Positions 1-6,541 of a stretch of DNA of 13,891 nucleotides are shown piece by piece. Every line of letters starts with the position of its first letter. Position 1 is the first letter of the stretch. The stretch comes from Bacillota bacterium (GTDB lineage Bacteria > Bacillota > Sulfobacillia > JAJZYS01 > JAJYTV01): NCBI GenBank assembly GCA_021810725.1, contig JAJZIE010000041.1, positions 1-13,891 on the forward strand, written 5' to 3'. Both the position numbers and the translations under genes were made by a program. A model generated the notes under the pieces. It ran no database searches and had not been told where the DNA came from. It saw nothing but the letters and a program-made list of their open reading frames with translations.

Positions 1-876
1 GGCGAGCGCCATCGACTCGTAGCCGAAGAGGGGCTTGCGGCTGAAGGTCGGGATGATCTCCGAGATGATGCCGAATGCCGGCAGGATCACGATGTACACC
101 TCGGGATGGCCGAAGATCCAGAAGAGGTTCTGCCAAAGGAGCGCGTTGCCGCCGAGCGGGATGTTGAAGAAGGTCGCGTGGAACAGGCGATCCATCATCT
201 GCAGGATGAGGTTCACCGTGATGGGCGGGAAGGCGAAGAGGATCAGCAGCATCGTGATCAGCGCCGACCAGGTGAACATCGGCATGCGCAAAAGCCGCAT
301 CCCCGGCGCGCGCATGTTGAGGATCGTCACGAGGAAGTTGATCGCTGTCATCAAGGTGCCGATACCGGTGATCTGCAGGCCGATGTCGTAGAAGTCGACG
401 CCCGCGCCCGGGCTGAAGTGCGCTCCCGAGAGCGGAACGTAGTTGAACCAGCCCGCGTCGGGGGCGCCGCCCATGAACCAGCTCGTGTACATGAATAGCC
501 CGCCCAGCACGAAGAGCCAGAGCGAAAGCGCGTTCATGCGCGGGAACGCGACGTCGCGCGCGCCGATCTGCAGCGGCACGATCGCGTTGACGTAGCCGAT
601 CAGAATGGGCATGGCGACGAGGAAGATCATCGTCACGCCGTGCATGGTGAAAAGCTGGTTGAAGGTCTCGGCCGAGACGAAGTGGTTGTTCGGCTGCCAG
701 AGCTGGATGCGCACGAGGAGCGCTTCGGCGCCGCCGAAGGCCATGAAGAACAGCGCCGCGTAGATGTACATGATGCCGATCTTCTTGTGGTCGACCGTCG
801 CAAGCCAGGCCCAGATGCCGCGGTAGTTGCGCTCATGCGCGTGCGCGATGGCTACGCGCTCGGTGATCGCCGCCAT
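1..876 (-). CDS. coxA: Cytochrome c oxidase subunit I (aa3/caa3 type), 3' end cut by window edge
   Basis: This is the catalytic subunit of a proton-pumping haem-copper oxidase, which reduces O2 to water in the cytoplasmic membrane. The first 292 residues are present; the family is usually 530-620. The ATG at 876 follows an AGGAGGT ribosome binding site on the minus strand (about 884-890). Visible landmarks are the haem a histidine in MHGVTM (H79), the D-channel entry aspartate in GARDVAFPRMN (D108), and WIFGHPEVY (about 253-261), which carries the CuB histidine, the family-A glutamate E259 and the cross-linking tyrosine. The E in HPEVY indicates an A1-type oxidase. Multiple hydrophobic helices match the 12-helix fold. 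The remaining CuB histidines, the haem a3 ligand and the K-channel lie outside the window. It sits 25 nt downstream of coxB and is surely co-transcribed with it. In Bacillus nomenclature this is ctaD. Confidence 0.97.
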   Translation of the reverse strand, partial: MAAITERVAIAHAHERNYRGIWAWLATVDHKKIGIMYIYAALFFMAFGGAEALLVRIQLWQPNNHFVSAETFNQLFTMHGVTMIFLVAMPILIGYVNAIVPLQIGARDVAFPRMNALSLWLFVLGGLFMYTSWFMGGAPDAGWFNYVPLSGAHFSPGAGVDFYDIGLQITGIGTLMTAINFLVTILNMRAPGMRLLRMPMFTWSALITMLLILFAFPPITVNLILQMMDRLFHATFFNIPLGGNALLWQNLFWIFGHPEVYIVILPAFGIISEIIPTFSRKPLFGYESMALA

Positions 877-901
877 GGTCCGTACCTCCTCTTGCGCGGG
901 T

Positions 902-1921
902 TTACTTCAGGGTCTGCAGGAAGGCGACGAGGGACTGGATCTGGCTTTGCGACAGGCCCAGATCAGGCATCTTGGCGCCAGGCTTGGCGGCCGCCGGGTT
1001 CTTGAGCCACGTGGCGAGACCCTGCGCCGTGTTCGGCAAGGTGCCCGCGGCAATCGTCGGGCGCGTCGCGAGCGCGGTCAGGTTCGGTCCGACGTTGCCG
1101 TGGAAGGGCGTACCCTGGATCGTGTGACAGGTCGAGCAGTCCTGCTTGAACAGGGCGAGTCCGGCCTTCTCCTCGGGTGTCGTCACGGAGACCGTGTCGG
1201 TCTGCATGTGGTGGAGCCAGGCCTTGTATGCCGCGGGCGACTGCGCGAGGACCGTGAACTTCATGTAGGCGTGGCCGGCGCCGCAGAGCTGCGCGCACTG
1301 GCCGTAGTAGACGCCGGGCTTCGCCGCCTCGAGCCAAAGCGTGTTGGTGCGGCCTGGGATCAGGTCGGTCTTGCCGCCAAGGCGGGGTACCCAGAACGAG
1401 TGCACGACATCGGCGGACTGCAAGGTGAAGTTGACCTTCTTACCAACCGGAATGTGCACCTGGTTGGCCGTCACGACGCCGGTGCCGGGGTAACGGAACT
1501 CCCACCAGAACTGGTGCCCGATCACCTGGACCTGCACCGCGTTCTTGCCGGTCTGCGGGGTCTCCAACGCGAACGCGTAGTGCACCGTGGAGATCGAGAG
1601 TGCCACGATGATGATGATCGGGATGATCGTCCAGACGATCTCGAGCGCCGTGCTGCCGTGCACCTGCTTCGGCAGCTCGGTATCCGTCTTGCGTGCGCGG
1701 AATCGGATCAGCGAGTAGACGAACACGGCAAGGACCACGATGAAGATCACGGTCATGATCGCAAGGCTCTGCCAGAGCATGCTGAGCTGGGCCTGCGCGA
1801 CCGGCCCGGCCGGTGAGAGCGTCGACTGCTTGCCGAGCCCGCATCCGCCGAGCAGGAGCGCCGCAAGGGTCACGACCAGAGGCAGCGACGCCTTGAAGCC
1901 GGGCCGACGATGCCTTCTCAA
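902..1921 (-). CDS. coxB: Cytochrome c oxidase subunit II, lipoprotein with fused cytochrome c domain (caa3 type)
   Basis: Subunit II accepts electrons from cytochrome c and passes them through CuA to subunit I. I chose the TTG at 1921 (339 aa). It follows GGAGGG/GGAG on the minus strand and directly opens a lipoprotein signal: RRHRR, a hydrophobic stretch, then LLGGC with Cys27 as the lipidation site. Two transmembrane helices follow (about 47-73 and 92-118), then a cupredoxin domain with CuA ligands H174, C209, Q211, C213, H217 and M220. A C-terminal cytochrome c domain carries CSTCH (262-266) and the axial Met in KMPDLG (M318). This makes it a caa3-type oxidase, in which the electron donor is covalently attached. 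The usual CxE of the CuA loop is CAQ here. An in-frame extension to 2209 is open but lacks a signal sequence and overlaps the promoter, so I reject it. In Bacillus nomenclature this is ctaC. Confidence 0.96.
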   Translation of the reverse strand: MRRHRRPGFKASLPLVVTLAALLLGGCGLGKQSTLSPAGPVAQAQLSMLWQSLAIMTVIFIVVLAVFVYSLIRFRARKTDTELPKQVHGSTALEIVWTIIPIIIIVALSISTVHYAFALETPQTGKNAVQVQVIGHQFWWEFRYPGTGVVTANQVHIPVGKKVNFTLQSADVVHSFWVPRLGGKTDLIPGRTNTLWLEAAKPGVYYGQCAQLCGAGHAYMKFTVLAQSPAAYKAWLHHMQTDTVSVTTPEEKAGLALFKQDCSTCHTIQGTPFHGNVGPNLTALATRPTIAAGTLPNTAQGLATWLKNPAAAKPGAKMPDLGLSQSQIQSLVAFLQTLK

Positions 1922-1965
1922 AGATCTCCGCCCTCCGATCTTGCGCGATGGGCGGCCACCGGGGC

Positions 1966-1987
1966 CGTCGCCCCAAAGCGGGCGACG
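1966..1987 (-). promoter_or_regulatory. Hairpin in the coxB leader
   Basis: A perfect 8-bp stem (CGTCGCCC / GGGCGACG) with a 6-nt loop lies in the predicted coxB 5' leader, about 45 nt upstream of the TTG start. No T-run follows on the minus strand, so it is not an intrinsic terminator. It could affect mRNA stability or translation. It may equally be a by-product of GC-rich sequence. Confidence 0.35.
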
Positions 1988-2035
1988 ACGCCCACCACTT
2001 GGAGCAGGACCATGTGGCCCAATCATGTCTCCGCA

Positions 2036-2064
2036 AGGATACCGAATATGTGGCCAAATGCCAA
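2036..2064 (-). promoter_or_regulatory. Sigma-A-type promoter of coxBA
   Basis: Read on the minus strand, TTGGCA (2064-2059) is followed after exactly 17 nt by TATCCT (2041-2036). These match the -35 and -10 consensus at 5/6 and 4/6. The predicted transcript starts near 2029 and has a leader of about 108 nt before the coxB TTG. The stretch is visibly AT-richer than its surroundings. Confidence 0.65.
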
Positions 2065-2107
2065 GTGAAAACGTCACCAGTAGAGGACCGATCAGACCTG
2101 CGACATG

Positions 2108-2121
2108 TGTCCATATGGACA
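2108..2121. promoter_or_regulatory. 14-bp perfect palindrome between coxB and the ATPase gene
   Basis: TGTCCATATGGACA reads identically on both strands. It lies in the divergent intergenic region, about 44 nt upstream of the coxB -35 element (roughly -80 to -92 from the predicted start of transcription). That position suits an activator site for coxBA or an operator for the plus-strand gene. I see no second copy in the window, and the binding protein is unknown. Confidence 0.4.
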
Positions 2122-2198
2122 TGCCGAAACTAGGCGCCGCTGCAGGATGGCGCCCGTCGCTGCGGAAGTTTGCAGTGAGCTGATGGGAGGCGATCGCG

Positions 2199-3014
2199 AT
2201 CGACGGCAACTGGCCCCGCCACCCGCTGCTGCTGGCCTCGCCGGACCGGCTCGGCCTCGTTCATGATGCCGTGCTGGATCTGCCCGAACCGCAAAGTCCA
2301 TGGCATGCGGCGTACCTCGACGCCTGCCGCGAATTGGTCGATCATGCGTTCACGGTCGAGGCGGCGCGCGACCAGGCGGCTCTCGCCGGCGCCCTGCGCC
2401 GGGAGGTCGGCGGACTCGGCGATGCCACGGTGCTGGGGCTATTCGGAGGCGCGGGCAGCGGGCGAACTACGGCCGTCCTGGCCCTGGCGCTCGCCTTGCA
2501 GGGTCTCGGCCGCTCCGTCGCGATCCTTGACGCCGACCTCGGCGCGCCGGCCCTGCGTCGCAGGCTTGGGCTCGACCAGCCGCCGCTTCTGGTGCAGAAT
2601 CTTGTGCTGACCATGCCGTGGCAGGGCGTCCGAGTGCAGTCGCTCGCCACCTTCTGGCCGGACGAGGGTCCCTTGCCCTGGCAGGGACAGGGGCTCGAGA
2701 CCGTGCTCTCGCGCTTTCGCGAGGACGTCGTCTGGGGGCGGCCGGACTACCTTCTCCTGGACCTGCCGCCGCTCGGCGACCCGCGCCTCGACACGGTGCT
2801 GGACGCCTTCAGGGCGACGCCGGTCGCCGTGCGCGGTCCGCTGGAGAGCGACGTGCGCGGGCCCAGGCCGGCCGCCGTCATCGGGCAGGCCGGGGGCAGG
2901 GGCGACGTTCAGCTGCCGTACGCACCCTCGGGCGACCGGCTCTTGGTCTTCGCGAGTCTCCTCAGGCCCTTCGCCGAGTCCGGGGTCTGGAAGGGGTCGG
3001 GCAGCAGCCAGTGA
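2199..3014 (+). CDS. Mrp/NBP35-like P-loop ATPase, degenerate and C-terminally truncated
   Basis: This resembles the Mrp/ApbC branch of the MinD-ParA (SIMIBI) ATPases, which normally carry Fe-S clusters. Residue numbers are from the GTG at 2271. A P-loop-like GGAGSGRTT (59-67) is followed by a long helix, LDADLGAP (86-93, the DxD region) and a segment close to Mrp, MPWQGVRV...WRG-like PWQGQ...VVWGRPDYLLLDLPP (115-167). The Walker A lysine is Arg and the upstream signature lysine is absent. After LDLPP the protein soon loses resemblance and stops, lacking the last 100 or so residues and the CxxC expected in Mrp. The start is uncertain. GTG at 2271 (247 aa) has no ribosome binding site. The same frame is open back to 2184, and GGGAGG (2185-2190) lies 8 nt before an ATC at 2199 (271 aa), used here. 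The 3' end overlaps iadA antisense. It may be a decaying gene. Confidence 0.55.
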   Translation: MDGNWPRHPLLLASPDRLGLVHDAVLDLPEPQSPWHAAYLDACRELVDHAFTVEAARDQAALAGALRREVGGLGDATVLGLFGGAGSGRTTAVLALALALQGLGRSVAILDADLGAPALRRRLGLDQPPLLVQNLVLTMPWQGVRVQSLATFWPDEGPLPWQGQGLETVLSRFREDVVWGRPDYLLLDLPPLGDPRLDTVLDAFRATPVAVRGPLESDVRGPRPAAVIGQAGGRGDVQLPYAPSGDRLLVFASLLRPFAESGVWKGSGSSQ

Positions 3015-4153
3015 CCGTCCCTGGCGCACAGCCGCCCGCGCGCGAACACCTCGCGCACCTGGAGGTCGTCGTCGAGCACGACGAGGTCCGCCTGCCAGCC
3101 GGACTCGATGCCGCCGCGCTTCGGCAGTCCTAGCGCCGCGGCCGCGTGCGACGTGATGGTCGTGAGCGCGAGTTCGAAGGGCGCGCCGTACTTCAGCACG
3201 GCGCGCCGCAGGGCCCAGTGCAGCCGCGAGGCCTGCCCGATGCCGAGACCCACGAGCTTGCCCTGCTGGTCGAAGACAGGCGAAGATCCCTGGCCGTCCG
3301 AGCTCATGGTGACGCGCTCGGGGTGCCCGCGATGGAGAAGTTCGGCCAGCGCTTCGCCCGGGTCGACCGGGCGCCGGTCTCCGGGCGCGGGGAAGATGCC
3401 CGCCGTGACGTCGGCGTAGGCGCCCATGCGCGTGAGATCCGCGGCCTCCGCGAACAGGTCCGGGTTGCGGTTGAGATGGGTCGCGGAAAAGAGGTCCTCC
3501 GGCAGTGCGGTGCGGCGCAGGGCGTCGCGCACCGCCTCGAGGCGCCGCTCCCCGTCGCCCACGTGGATGTGCAGGATGCCCTTCTTGCCCGCGAGCAGAG
3601 CCCCGACCCGGACCTCCGCGCCGATCGAGACGAGGTCGTGGCCGGACGGGTGGCTGCCGCGGTCGTCGGCGACGGCGATTTCGCCGGCGCCGAGCACCTC
3701 CGGGAGAAAGAGGATGTCCGAGCGGACGCTGCCCGTGAGCGTGCGGGTCGGCAACTGGTAGGCGCCCGTGAGGATGTTGGCCGTGAGGCCGAGCGCGGTC
3801 AGCCTGCGCGCCTCCGCCAGGAGGTCCGCCACCGAGCGGGTGACGCCGTCCGTGCCGAGAAGCCCGACGACGCCCGTGGTGCCGTGTGGCCCCAGGGCCT
3901 TCGGGTCGATCGGCGGTGTCCGGTGCTGGAAGCCGCCCTCGCCGCCGCCACCTGCGATGTGCACGTGCATGTCGATGAAGCCGGGTACGAGCAGGCGGCC
4001 GCGCAGATCGTGCACCCTGAGATCCGGGAGGATGCCGCGGTCGGGCTCGATGGTCGGCGCGACGCGCGCGATGGTGTCGCCCGCGATCAGCACGTCCTGC
4101 CGCCCGAGCGGTTTGGGGCCGAAGCATTCCGCCCCCCGCAACAGTTCGAACAA
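2909..4153 (-). CDS. iadA: Isoaspartyl (beta-aspartyl) dipeptidase, metal-dependent amidohydrolase
   Basis: IadA hydrolyses beta-aspartyl dipeptides left over from degradation of isoaspartate-damaged proteins, in the cytosol. The sequence opens with the family hallmark LLRGAECFGPKPLGRQDVLI. It has the binuclear metal site: HVH (H63, H65), the carboxylated lysine in AGKKG (K190), H197 in HIHVGDG, H226 in SATHLNRN and D286 in MSSDGQG. The start is TTG at 4153 (414 aa), 8 nt after GGAGG; the GTG two codons upstream lies only 2 nt from it. The E. coli enzyme has about 390 residues. The family-like part ends near residue 389, and a further 25 or so basic, low-complexity residues run antisense into the ATPase gene. 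It is divergent from pspA and convergent with the ATPase gene. Confidence 0.93.
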   Translation of the reverse strand: MFELLRGAECFGPKPLGRQDVLIAGDTIARVAPTIEPDRGILPDLRVHDLRGRLLVPGFIDMHVHIAGGGGEGGFQHRTPPIDPKALGPHGTTGVVGLLGTDGVTRSVADLLAEARRLTALGLTANILTGAYQLPTRTLTGSVRSDILFLPEVLGAGEIAVADDRGSHPSGHDLVSIGAEVRVGALLAGKKGILHIHVGDGERRLEAVRDALRRTALPEDLFSATHLNRNPDLFAEAADLTRMGAYADVTAGIFPAPGDRRPVDPGEALAELLHRGHPERVTMSSDGQGSSPVFDQQGKLVGLGIGQASRLHWALRRAVLKYGAPFELALTTITSHAAAALGLPKRGGIESGWQADLVVLDDDLQVREVFARGRLCARDGHWLLPDPFQTPDSAKGLRRLAKTKSRSPEGAYGS

Positions 4154-4221
4154 GGCCACCGCCTCCAGGCCGAAGTGTTCCCGCGCGGCGCCCGCGTGAG
4201 CCGCGCCGCCCTCCCGGCACG

Positions 4222-4230
4222 TGCTATATT
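4222..4230 (+). promoter_or_regulatory. Extended -10 promoter of pspA
   Basis: TGCTATATT contains an extended -10 element (TGn followed by TATATT, 5/6 to consensus) in the iadA-pspA divergent region. No -35 box is recognisable 17 nt upstream, as is usual for extended -10 promoters. Transcription would start near 4237, giving a leader of about 36 nt before the pspA ATG. Confidence 0.5.
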
Positions 4231-4272
4231 GGATGCGGATCGAAGTGGGACTGGGAGAGGAAGGGAGCAGAC

Positions 4273-4989
4273 ATGGGGCTGATGTCTCGCATGTCGACGA
4301 TTTTCAAGTCCAAGGTTTCCGCCGCGCTTGACGCCGCGGAGGACCCCCGCCAGACCCTCGACTACTCCTACGAGCGCCAGATGGAGATGCTGCAGCAGGT
4401 CAAGCGCAGCCTCGCCGACGCCGTGACCGCGCGCAAGCAGATCGAGCTGCAGAAGGTCCGGCTGCAGGCCGACATGGACAAGTACCAGAGCGAGGCCGAA
4501 GCGGCGCTCAAGGCGGGACGCGAGGACCTGGCGCGCCAGGCGCTGGAGCGCAAGTCCGCGCTCTCGACGCAGGCCGGGGGCCTCGACGCCCAGATCGCCG
4601 AGCTCAAGTCGCAGGAAGACAAGATGGAAGAGAACGCGCGGCGCCTCGAGACGAAGATCGCGGCGTTCCGCGCCCAGAAGGAGGTCATCAAGGCCCAGTA
4701 CACGACGGCGCAGGCGCAGGTCAAGATGGGCGAGGCCTCGACAGGGCTCTCCGAGGAGCTTGCGGATGTGGGGCTCTCGGTCCAGCGCGCCCAGGACAAG
4801 ACCGAGCGCATGCGCGCCAGGGCGCAGGCCATCGACGAGCTTACGGACAAGGGCGTCTTGGAGGACGCCCTGGCGACGCCGGGCGAGGACCCTGTGGAAA
4901 AGGAACTGCGCAAGACGCAGCAGGCATCTGAGGTCGAGGACGACCTGCAGGCGCTCAAGGCCAAGATCGCGGCGGGTGACCCCAAGTGA
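4273..4989 (+). CDS. pspA: Phage shock protein A (PspA/IM30/Vipp1 family)
   Basis: This is a 238-residue coiled-coil protein of the PspA/IM30 (ESCRT-III-like) family, which binds and stabilises the inner face of stressed cytoplasmic membranes. The N-terminus GLMSRMSTIFKSKVSAALD matches the family's amphipathic membrane-binding helix. It continues with DPRQTLDYSYERQMEMLQQV and long charged heptad-like helices. The length is typical (220-250). The ATG follows GGGAG at 5-nt spacing. Its stop overlaps the GTG of pspAA, indicating translational coupling. No PspF, PspB or PspC homologue lies nearby, so regulation must differ from the enteric system. Confidence 0.93.
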   Translation: MGLMSRMSTIFKSKVSAALDAAEDPRQTLDYSYERQMEMLQQVKRSLADAVTARKQIELQKVRLQADMDKYQSEAEAALKAGREDLARQALERKSALSTQAGGLDAQIAELKSQEDKMEENARRLETKIAAFRAQKEVIKAQYTTAQAQVKMGEASTGLSEELADVGLSVQRAQDKTERMRARAQAIDELTDKGVLEDALATPGEDPVEKELRKTQQASEVEDDLQALKAKIAAGDPK

Positions 4990-5252
4990 TCGCGCGCATC
5001 CTGCACGAGGGGCAGTACGAGCTGCCGCCCTCGGCGCTCACGGATCTGCGCAGGCTCGACGACGAGCTGATGGAGCGCCTGACGGCCGGTGACGAGCAGG
5101 GCTTCGCGCAGCGGCGGGACGCGCTGCTCGCGCTGGTTCGCGCGGAGGGACGGATGCTCCCGGCCGAGGTGCTGCGCGAGTCGGACCTTGTGCTGCCCCC
5201 GGCCGACATCACGCTCGCAGAGGCGCGCGCCTACTTCACACAGCACGCCTGA
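4986..5252 (+). CDS. pspAA: PspA-associated protein PspAA
   Basis: A small protein of 88 residues starting at a GTG that overlaps the pspA stop (GTGA). The sequence MIARILHEGQYELP, then LRRLDDELMERLTAGDEQGF and a C-terminal LVLPPADITLAEARAYF, fits the PspAA domain. That domain is found beside PspA in actinobacteria, some Firmicutes, cyanobacteria and archaea. No signal peptide or transmembrane segment is visible, so it is probably a cytosolic partner of PspA. The direct overlap with pspA supports a shared complex or stoichiometric production. The biochemical role of the family is not settled as far as I know. Confidence 0.85.
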   Translation: MIARILHEGQYELPPSALTDLRRLDDELMERLTAGDEQGFAQRRDALLALVRAEGRMLPAEVLRESDLVLPPADITLAEARAYFTQHA

Positions 5253-5297
5253 CCGTTCCGTTAGACCCACTCAACACAACCCGAAGGTTTTGACGCA

Positions 5298-5327
5298 CGC
5301 CGACCCTGCCACCCGGCCGGGTCGGCG
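5298..5327. other. 9-bp hairpin downstream of pspAA
   Basis: A perfect 9-bp GC-rich stem (CGCCGACCC / GGGTCGGCG) with a 12-nt loop lies 46 nt after the pspAA stop. No U-tract follows on either strand, so it is not a typical intrinsic terminator. It may protect the pspA-pspAA mRNA end or form part of the HD-GYP leader. The rest of 5253-5421 shows no gene and no convincing promoter. Confidence 0.3.
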
Positions 5328-5421
5328 CTTCGCTGTGCGCCCGGGGGTTGCCGATATTGACGCCAGCGCCAGATTCACACGTCGGCTGGTGGCGTTACCA
5401 TGCAATGGGAAGGGACATGAC

Positions 5422-6540
5422 GTGCAACGTTACCTCCTGACGGAAGCCATGATCGGACGAGAGGTCGCCGTCGACATCGCCGGGCCGGACGGCACAGGGC
5501 TGCTGGTGGCGGCCGGTGTGCGTCTGGACCGGCGCGACGTGGCGGCCCTGCTTTCGCGCGGGGTCCGGCATGTCTTTCTCAGGGACGAGCTCTTTCCCGA
5601 TCTCCCGGTGCTCGACACGGTGCCGGTCGACGTCCGCCTGGAAGCCTCGGCGGCCGTATCCGACATCACCGCCGCCCTGGCCCGCCCCCGCAAAGATCGG
5701 CCGGTCGCCGAACTGCGGCACCTGCTGCAGGCGGCACGCAAGCTGGTCGAGGAGGTGCTGGCGGCTGAGGCGGAGGTCGCGGACCTCGGTCCCTGGGACG
5801 CCGGCGGTACGGACCGCGCCGCGCATGCCGTCGAGGCAGCGGCGATCGCTGTGCAGATCGGCAGGCATTACCCGCTCGCCCGCGACCAGCTCTTGCGCCT
5901 GTGCATCGGCACCCTGCTGATGGACGTCGGGCTCGGCCGGCTGCCCGAGAGCATCCTTTCGCAGCCGGGGCTCCTCGACGCCGACGGCGTCACGGCCATG
6001 CTCGCGCACCCCAGGGCAGGCTGGCAGATCATCCATCGCTGGCTGCCCTCGGTGGCGCCCACGGCCGCGAGCGTCGTTCTGCAACACCATGAACGGCTCG
6101 ACGGCTCCGGCTACCCCGAAGGCCGCCAGGGCGCCGACATCTATCTTTTCGCCCGCATCGCCGCCGTGGCGGACGTCCTGACGGCCGTGCGCTCGGACCG
6201 GCCGCACCGCCGGCGGTTCCGCCCCGGGCAGATCGTGGGTCTCTTGCAGGAGGAGGCGGGCGTGGCGCTCGACAACAAGTCCTGCGCCATCGTGCTGCGT
6301 CACGTGGCGATCGTGCCGCATGGCGCCATCGTCCGGCTGACCGACGGCGCCCTCGCCAAGGTGATCGCGCACAGCCCCGGTGCGCCGCTGCAGCCGCTCT
6401 GCGTCGTGCTCGGGGACAGCGGTGGCGACATCCAGCGCCGACAGGTCCAGCTCCGCGGCTCGCGCGTCTACGTGCGCGAGATCCTGGACGACTGGCCGCG
6501 CGCCGTGCTCGAGCGCGCGCGTCTCGGCCGCGTCCTCTAG
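5422..6540 (+). CDS. HD-GYP domain protein with degenerate HD motif (predicted non-catalytic)
   Basis: HD-GYP proteins are c-di-GMP phosphodiesterases. This one has 372 residues from the GTG at 5422, preceded by AAGGG at 7-nt spacing. An N-terminal domain (about 1-65) has the pattern LLVAAGVRL...LLSRGVRHVFLRDELFPDL, as in many HD-GYP proteins. The HD-GYP domain (about 120-300) keeps H135, HP (196-197), QHHERLDGSGYP (221-232) and AVAD (D251). The central HD is Met-Asp (MDVG, M167-D168), and the lysine of HDIGK is lost (GLGRLP). The second Asp of DVFDA is Thr. Metal binding and catalysis are therefore likely impaired; a c-di-GMP-binding or scaffold role is an inference. A C-terminal 70-residue domain ends in REILDDWP, as in the paralogue at 12070-13200. 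Confidence 0.88.
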   Translation: MQRYLLTEAMIGREVAVDIAGPDGTGLLVAAGVRLDRRDVAALLSRGVRHVFLRDELFPDLPVLDTVPVDVRLEASAAVSDITAALARPRKDRPVAELRHLLQAARKLVEEVLAAEAEVADLGPWDAGGTDRAAHAVEAAAIAVQIGRHYPLARDQLLRLCIGTLLMDVGLGRLPESILSQPGLLDADGVTAMLAHPRAGWQIIHRWLPSVAPTAASVVLQHHERLDGSGYPEGRQGADIYLFARIAAVADVLTAVRSDRPHRRRFRPGQIVGLLQEEAGVALDNKSCAIVLRHVAIVPHGAIVRLTDGALAKVIAHSPGAPLQPLCVVLGDSGGDIQRRQVQLRGSRVYVREILDDWPRAVLERARLGRVL

Positions 6541-6541
6541 C

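Noticed and set aside
2133..2154. GGCGCC repeat pair as a terminator or operator
   Set aside because: It is only a 6-bp GC stem with a 10-nt loop and no T-run. Such pairs are expected by chance at this base composition.
1922..2209. N-terminal extension of coxB to 2209
   Set aside because: The lipoprotein signal starts directly at the TTG at 1921, which has a ribosome binding site. The extension is unlike CoxB and contains the predicted promoter.
2439..4220. 593-residue minus-strand open frame
   Set aside because: It is Arg/Gly/Pro-rich and overlaps iadA in another frame on the same strand and the ATPase gene antisense. It resembles no family; long shadow frames are expected in GC-rich DNA.
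5089..5421. Upstream extension of the first HD-GYP protein
   Set aside because: It overlaps pspAA in another frame and a hairpin, and has no family resemblance. The GTG at 5422 has a ribosome binding site and aligns with the start of the paralogue.
5253..5421. c-di-GMP (GEMM) riboswitch before the first HD-GYP gene
   Set aside because: The region has a strong hairpin, but I did not find the conserved GEMM core bases or tetraloop-receptor pattern.
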